This document shows positions 60,239 to 64,000 of a stretch of 64,000 nt of DNA, one piece after another. Below the pieces are notes generated by a model. That model made no database searches. It was not told the origin of the DNA and was given only the letters and a program-made list of their open reading frames with translations. This DNA comes from Nitrosomonadales bacterium (lineage in GTDB: Bacteria; Pseudomonadota; Gammaproteobacteria; Burkholderiales; Gallionellaceae): assembly GCA_016223025.1 (NCBI GenBank), contig JACRPU010000012.1, forward strand, positions 1 through 64,000, written 5' to 3'. Positions within the stretch are counted from its first letter, which is position 1. Each line of letters starts with the position of its first letter. Both the position numbers and the translations under genes were made by a program.

Positions 60239-63200
60239 ATGACCCACAACAAGAAACTCATCGAAGTCGCCCTGCCTTTGGAGGCGATCAACGTCGCCAG
60301 TGCGCGCGAGAAATCCATTCGCCACGGCCATCCTTCGACGCTGCATTTGTGGTGGGCAAGGCGACCGCTGGCGGCGGCGCGGGCGGTGATTTTTGCGCAG
60401 ATGGTGGACGATCCCTCGGCGCATCCCGACATTTTCAAAACAGAAAAAGCGCAGGAGAAGGAGCGGCAGCGCCTGTTCCGCATCATCGAGGAACTGGTGA
60501 AGTGGGAGAACACCGCCAACGAAGCAGTGCTGCAACAGGCACGCGACGAAATCTGGCAGAGCTGGCGCTATACCTGTGCCGAGAATGCCGACCATCCGCG
60601 AGCGAAGGAACTGTTCGACCGCTTCAAGTTGCCAGCCTTCCATGACCCCTTCGCCGGTGGCGGTGCGCTGCCGCTGGAGGCGCAGCGGCTGGGGCTGGAA
60701 AGTTACGCCTCCGATTTGAACCCGGTAGCGGTGCTGATCAACAAGGCGATGATCGAGATACCGCCGAAGTTCGCGGGAAAACCGCCGGTTTCCTTGGGAG
60801 CGCGGGCTTCCAGCCCGCAACATAACCTGGATATAGGCGGAGGCAAAGGATGGTTCTCCCGTGGCTACCTTCCTCACTTCGATCATCCAGGCCTTCTCCA
60901 ATCCATCACCTTTCGCCTTGCAGATGCAGTCCCGGCTGAGACCGTTAAACAATGGCGGCAGGAGTTGGAGTTGACCCCTGAAACCGATGCCGGCGACTCA
61001 CGCAATATCGAATTGCGTGAGCGGCTGGAGCATTATGAAGACCAAGGGCATGGCGCTTGCCACTTGCGCAACAAGGAAGCCGCAACTGCCGTACAGGACG
61101 CCTTGCAGCATTTCGATGGCAAGCGTTATCGCCTGCTTGCCTGGTGCGTCATGCCCAATCATGTGCATGTGCTTATCGAGACACAACCCGGCCATTCGCT
61201 TTCGGATGTTGTCCATAGCTGGAAATCCTTTACTGCCAATATCATCAACCGCCTGATCGGAAGCGAAGGCCCGTTCTGGATGCCGGAGTATTTTGACCGC
61301 TTCATACGGGACGACCGGCATCTCCAGGCTGTTGTCGAGTACATCGAAAACAATCCGATAAATGCAGGGCTGGCAGATACACCGCAGGCATGGCGGTTTT
61401 CGAGCGCTCATGAGCGGGCTGGAAGCCCGCGCTCCCAGGAATGGAAAGGCGCCCAAGGTCTCGCCGAGGACGTGCGCTATTACGGCCAATGGATGCGCGA
61501 CGAAGCCGAGAAGCGCATCGGCCACCTCTACCCCAAAATCGAGGTCACGGCGGAGATGGTGGCTGGGAGCGCGGGCTTCCAGCCCGCCCGTCCCGACCTG
61601 AAGAAATACGTTGGGCAAAAGCTCGCCGTCATCGCCTGGCTGTGGGCGCGCACCGTGAAAAGCCCCAACCCGGCCTTTGCCAATGTGGACGTGCCGCTCG
61701 CCTCAACCTTCATGCTGAGCACCAAACCGGGCAAGGAAGCCTATGTCGAGCCCATCATCACTCCCTCCCCCCTCGCGGGGGAGGGCGGGGGAGAGGGAGC
61801 TGTCGGCTACCGCTTCACGGTGAAGGTGGGCAAGCCAAAGGATGCGGAAGGGGCGAAGAACGGCACGACGGCCGGCAAACGCGCTGGATTCCTTTGCATG
61901 ATGTCGGGAACGCCATTGCCTTACAGCTACATAAGGGATGAGGGGGCGAGCGGGCGCATGAGCGCGAAGCTGATGGCCATTGTCGCCGAGGGCGAGCGAG
62001 GCCGGGTTTATCTCGCGCCGACGCCGGAGATGGAAGCTATTGCCCTGACTGCACAACCGACGTGGAAGCCCGACACGCCGATGCACGGTAAATGCCGCGT
62101 CAATGTTTCCAACTATGGGCTGGATGTTTACGGCGACCTCTTCACCCCCCGCCAACTCGTCGCGCTGACGACCTTCTCCGATCTGGTGCAGGAAGCGCGC
62201 GAGCGGGTGAAGCGCGATTACCTGGGAGCGCGGGCATCCTGCCCGCAAGAAAGCAAAGAGCGGCCAGGATGGCCGCGCTCCCAGGATGCGCTTCTCGCCG
62301 AAGGCGGCGCGGATGCCACGGCGTATGCGGATGCGGTGGGGGTGTATTTGGCATTTGCAATATCAAAGCTTGCCGACCGAGGCTCATCAATCTGCACGTG
62401 GTTCACCGAAAGAGATTCCACAAGGAATACGTTTGCTCGCCAGAGCATTCCAATGACTTGGGACTACGCAGAGCTGAACACGCTGCTTGGTGGTACAGGC
62501 AGTTTCGTCGGAGCAGTTGGCTGGACAGCGGAGAGTATCGAAGGTGTTGCGGCTGGTTACGGGTCAAGCTTTGGAGCCAGTAATCAGGTTGATGCGACAA
62601 CCCAGACAATCAGCGCAGACAAACTCGTCTCCACTGACCCTCCCTACTACGACAACATTGGTTACGCTGACCTTTCAGACTTCTTCTACGTCTGGTTGCG
62701 CCGCTCGTTAAGGCCAGTTTTCCCTGACCTCTTCTCCACGCTCGCCGTGCCCAAGGCCGAAGAACTGGTGGCCACACCCTACCGCCATGGAAGCAAGCAG
62801 AAGGCCGAAACCTTCTTCCTCGACGGCATGACAGAGGCAATGCACCGCCTCGCCGAGCAGGCGCATCCGGCTTTCCCAGTAACCATCTACTACGCCTTCA
62901 AGCAGGCCGAAAGCGATGGCGGCGACGGTACCACCAATACCGGCTGGGACACCTTCCTCGCCGCCGTCATCGAAGCCGGTTTCGCCATCAGCGGCACCTG
63001 GCCGATGCGCACAGAACTGAGTAATCGCATGATCGGCTCCGGCACCAACGCCCTCGCCTCCAGCATCGTCCTCGTCTGCCGCCCGCGCGCCGCCAACGCC
63101 CCCACCGCCACCCGCCGTGAATTCGTTGCCCAACTCAAGGCCGAACTGCCCGATGCGCTGCGGCATTTGCAAGGCCTGGGAGCGCGGGCTTCCAGCCCGC

Positions 63201-63928
63201 AAGAAAATGCGGCCAGGATGGCCGCGCTCCCAGCAACGCTCCCAGCAGCGCTCCCAGCAACGCTCCCAGGCATCGCGCCGGTGGATTTGGCTCAAGCCGC
63301 CATCGGCCCCGGCATGGCGGTTTATACCCGCTACGCCAAAGTGCTCGATGCCGAAGGCCAGCCGCTCTCGGTGCGCGCCGCGCTGGCACTCATCAACCAG
63401 ACTCTCGACGAAGCGCTGGCCGAGCAGGAAGGCGACTTCGACGCCGATACCCGCTGGGCGCTGACCTGGTTCGATCAAACCGGCTTTGCCGAGGGCGATT
63501 ACGGCGTCGCCGAACAGCTTTCCAAATCCAAAAACACCTCTGTTTCAGGATTAGTCGAAGCGGGCATTCTGGTTTCCAAAGCAGGCAAGGTGCGCCTGCT
63601 GAGGCCCGCCGAACTCCCCGCCGACTGGGACCCGACCACCGACACGCGCCTGACCGTCTGGGAAATGGTGCATCACCTGATCCGCGTGCTCGAAGTCGGC
63701 GGCGAAAGCGCGGCCGCACAGATTGTCGCCAAGCTCGGCAGCCAGGCCGAAACCGCCCGTGAGCTGTGCTACCGTCTCTACACATTGTGCGAACGCAAGA
63801 AACGCGCAAACGAGGCCATGGCTTACAACGGACTGGTGCAGAGCTGGCCCGAGATTGTGCGGCTGGCGCGGGAAACACCGGGCGTGACCAAACCTGGAAC
63901 AGATGACTTATTCAGCGGAACGGCATAA
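60239..63928 (+). CDS. DUF1156 N6-adenine DNA methyltransferase with embedded RAYT and REP insertions
   Basis: The 1229-residue product begins with DUF1156 ([40 protein letters not shown]). It has motif [18 protein letters not shown] (about 135) and motif [22 protein letters not shown] (about 800), as in COG1743 adenine methyltransferases of defence islands. About residues 186-400 are not methyltransferase: they are a RAYT transposase bounded by REP sequences. Further REP-derived stretches occur near 442, 510, 662-682 and 980-1012. The whole frame is open, so a long protein could be made. Without the extra sequence it would be about 930 residues. Confidence 0.88.
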   Translation: MTHNKKLIEVALPLEAINVASAREKSIRHGHPSTLHLWWARRPLAAARAVIFAQMVDDPSAHPDIFKTEKAQEKERQRLFRIIEELVKWENTANEAVLQQARDEIWQSWRYTCAENADHPRAKELFDRFKLPAFHDPFAGGGALPLEAQRLGLESYASDLNPVAVLINKAMIEIPPKFAGKPPVSLGARASSPQHNLDIGGGKGWFSRGYLPHFDHPGLLQSITFRLADAVPAETVKQWRQELELTPETDAGDSRNIELRERLEHYEDQGHGACHLRNKEAATAVQDALQHFDGKRYRLLAWCVMPNHVHVLIETQPGHSLSDVVHSWKSFTANIINRLIGSEGPFWMPEYFDRFIRDDRHLQAVVEYIENNPINAGLADTPQAWRFSSAHERAGSPRSQEWKGAQGLAEDVRYYGQWMRDEAEKRIGHLYPKIEVTAEMVAGSAGFQPARPDLKKYVGQKLAVIAWLWARTVKSPNPAFANVDVPLASTFMLSTKPGKEAYVEPIITPSPLAGEGGGEGAVGYRFTVKVGKPKDAEGAKNGTTAGKRAGFLCMMSGTPLPYSYIRDEGASGRMSAKLMAIVAEGERGRVYLAPTPEMEAIALTAQPTWKPDTPMHGKCRVNVSNYGLDVYGDLFTPRQLVALTTFSDLVQEARERVKRDYLGARASCPQESKERPGWPRSQDALLAEGGADATAYADAVGVYLAFAISKLADRGSSICTWFTERDSTRNTFARQSIPMTWDYAELNTLLGGTGSFVGAVGWTAESIEGVAAGYGSSFGASNQVDATTQTISADKLVSTDPPYYDNIGYADLSDFFYVWLRRSLRPVFPDLFSTLAVPKAEELVATPYRHGSKQKAETFFLDGMTEAMHRLAEQAHPAFPVTIYYAFKQAESDGGDGTTNTGWDTFLAAVIEAGFAISGTWPMRTELSNRMIGSGTNALASSIVLVCRPRAANAPTATRREFVAQLKAELPDALRHLQGLGARASSPQENAARMAALPATLPAALPATLPGIAPVDLAQAAIGPGMAVYTRYAKVLDAEGQPLSVRAALALINQTLDEALAEQEGDFDADTRWALTWFDQTGFAEGDYGVAEQLSKSKNTSVSGLVEAGILVSKAGKVRLLRPAELPADWDPTTDTRLTVWEMVHHLIRVLEVGGESAAAQIVAKLGSQAETARELCYRLYTLCERKKRANEAMAYNGLVQSWPEIVRLARETPGVTKPGTDDLFSGTA
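60795..61437 (+). mobile_element. REP-associated tyrosine transposase (RAYT) element inside the methyltransferase gene
   Basis: The ends are perfect 24-nt inverted repeats (TGGGAGCGCGGGCTTCCAGC at 60795; inverse at 61414-61437). Between them the same reading frame encodes a full Y1 (HUH) transposase: [23 protein letters not shown] motif [47 protein letters not shown] and the Tyr motif [14 protein letters not shown]. The expected start Met before DIGGGKGW is a CTG (Leu), so it may lack its own start. It appears catalytically intact. Confidence 0.9.
61564..61587. repeat. Single REP in the methyltransferase gene
   Basis: An exact copy of the 24-nt REP that ends the RAYT element, in the left-end orientation. 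It adds [11 protein letters not shown] to the protein in frame. Confidence 0.85.
61766..61800. repeat. In-frame G-rich palindromic repeat
   Basis: CTCCCTCCCCCCTCGCGGGG followed by GAGGGCGGGGGAGAGGGAG encodes [16 protein letters not shown]. It is the same family as the repeats at 22634 and 30798, different from the REP of the RAYT. Confidence 0.8.
62223..62283. repeat. REPIN inside the methyltransferase gene
   Basis: Two inverted REPs (TGGGAGCGCGGGCATCCTGC at 62223-62246 and its inverse-type partner at 62260-62283) are joined by 13 bases. The frame stays open. Confidence 0.88.
63177..63272. repeat. REPIN plus 12-bp tandem repeats in the methyltransferase gene
   Basis: REPs at 63177-63200 and 63209-63232 face each other, followed by three more GCAACGCTCCCA-type 12-mers to 63272. 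They encode a run of [13 protein letters not shown]. All copies keep the frame. Confidence 0.88.
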
Positions 63929-63959
63929 AGTTAGCCGTGAAATATTGGAGAATGACACC

Positions 63960-64000
63960 ATGCAAAACGAACATTTTGATTTGAACGACATCCAGCACGA
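63960..64000 (+). CDS. Start of the next gene of the second defence operon, cut by the window
   Basis: ATG at 63960 follows TTGGAGAATGACACC and encodes MQNEHFDLNDIQH before the window ends. It lies 31 bases after the methyltransferase stop. Too short to identify; in other genomes DUF1156 genes are often followed by DUF499 ATPase genes, but this N-terminus does not obviously match. Confidence 0.6.
   Translation, partial: MQNEHFDLNDIQH

Noticed and set aside
60795-61437. Annotating the RAYT as a separate gene with its own start
   Set aside because: No ATG or GTG was found where the family normally starts (before DIGGGKGW there is CTG), and the methyltransferase frame reads straight through; it is recorded as an embedded element.
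63209-63272. Short tandem repeats considered as a CRISPR array
   Set aside because: The 12-bp units are contiguous without spacers and lie inside a coding frame; they are REP-derived tandem copies.
54584-64000. Assignment of the second island to class 1 DISARM
   Set aside because: A helicase and an adenine methyltransferase are present, but no drmA, drmB (DUF1998) or drmC is visible, and the methyltransferase is of the DUF1156 type. The operon is cut by the window, so the name is not supported.

Overview
The window looks like chromosome of a GC-rich betaproteobacterium, plausibly order Nitrosomonadales (Gallionella/Sideroxydans-like). The evidence is the yceD-rpmF-plsX-fabH-fabD-fabG-acpP-fabF-pabC-mltG and tmk-holB-tatD gene order, a RegB/RegA redox pair, type IV minor pilin clusters, a copper receptor of OprC/NosA type, and many short palindromic repeats (REP/REPIN-like). 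The genus is inferred from gene content only. No tRNA, rRNA or CRISPR array was seen.

Layout: (1) 1-2938, a YajR-like MFS carrier, ssb and greB on +. (2) 3071-5505, tatD, holB and tmk on -. (3) 5527-13684, a defence island on - made of a type III restriction-modification locus (mod ... res) with an AAA ATPase/DUF4276 pair nested between mod and res, followed by a MazE/MazF-like toxin-antitoxin pair. The island sits between mltG and tmk, splitting what is normally one housekeeping operon, and a second, diverged copy of the last 26 codons of mltG lies at its edge. (4) 13907-22588, mltG, pabC, the fatty acid synthesis cluster, rpmF and yceD on -, and maf on +. (5) 22764-37549, two divergent minor-pilin operons. 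One ends in pilY1. The other ends in a 1066-residue secreted protein with Ig-like repeats that I do not recognise. (6) 37748-43539, lgt, ilvD, a fused membrane/spermidine-synthase-like protein, a hemerythrin, a ParA-like ATPase and a cytochrome c. (7) 43724-46546, a PCuAC copper chaperone and an OprC-like TonB receptor. (8) 47035-53801, a FapA-like protein, RegB/RegA and a redox operon (DUF2249, FmdE-like, hemerythrin, DUF2249, polytopic membrane protein). (9) 53802-64000, a second defence island: an hsdM remnant, a MITE-like palindrome, a large SNF2 helicase, a RloA/RloB pair, and a DUF1156 DNA methyltransferase whose operon runs off the window.

The most striking feature is the DUF1156 methyltransferase gene. 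It contains in one open frame a complete REP-associated tyrosine transposase (RAYT) bounded by 24-nt inverted REP sequences, plus three more REP/REPIN insertions of the same family and one insertion of another repeat family. Repeats also invaded the type III mod gene: a 48-bp REPIN is in frame, while a C/G-tract-rich element breaks the frame by one base and could act as a switch.

Both defence islands share a design: an ATPase plus small TOPRIM/RloB-type partner cassette is nested between the helicase or nuclease gene and the methyltransferase gene of a modification system. The shared layout suggests guard or back-up modules, which is inference.
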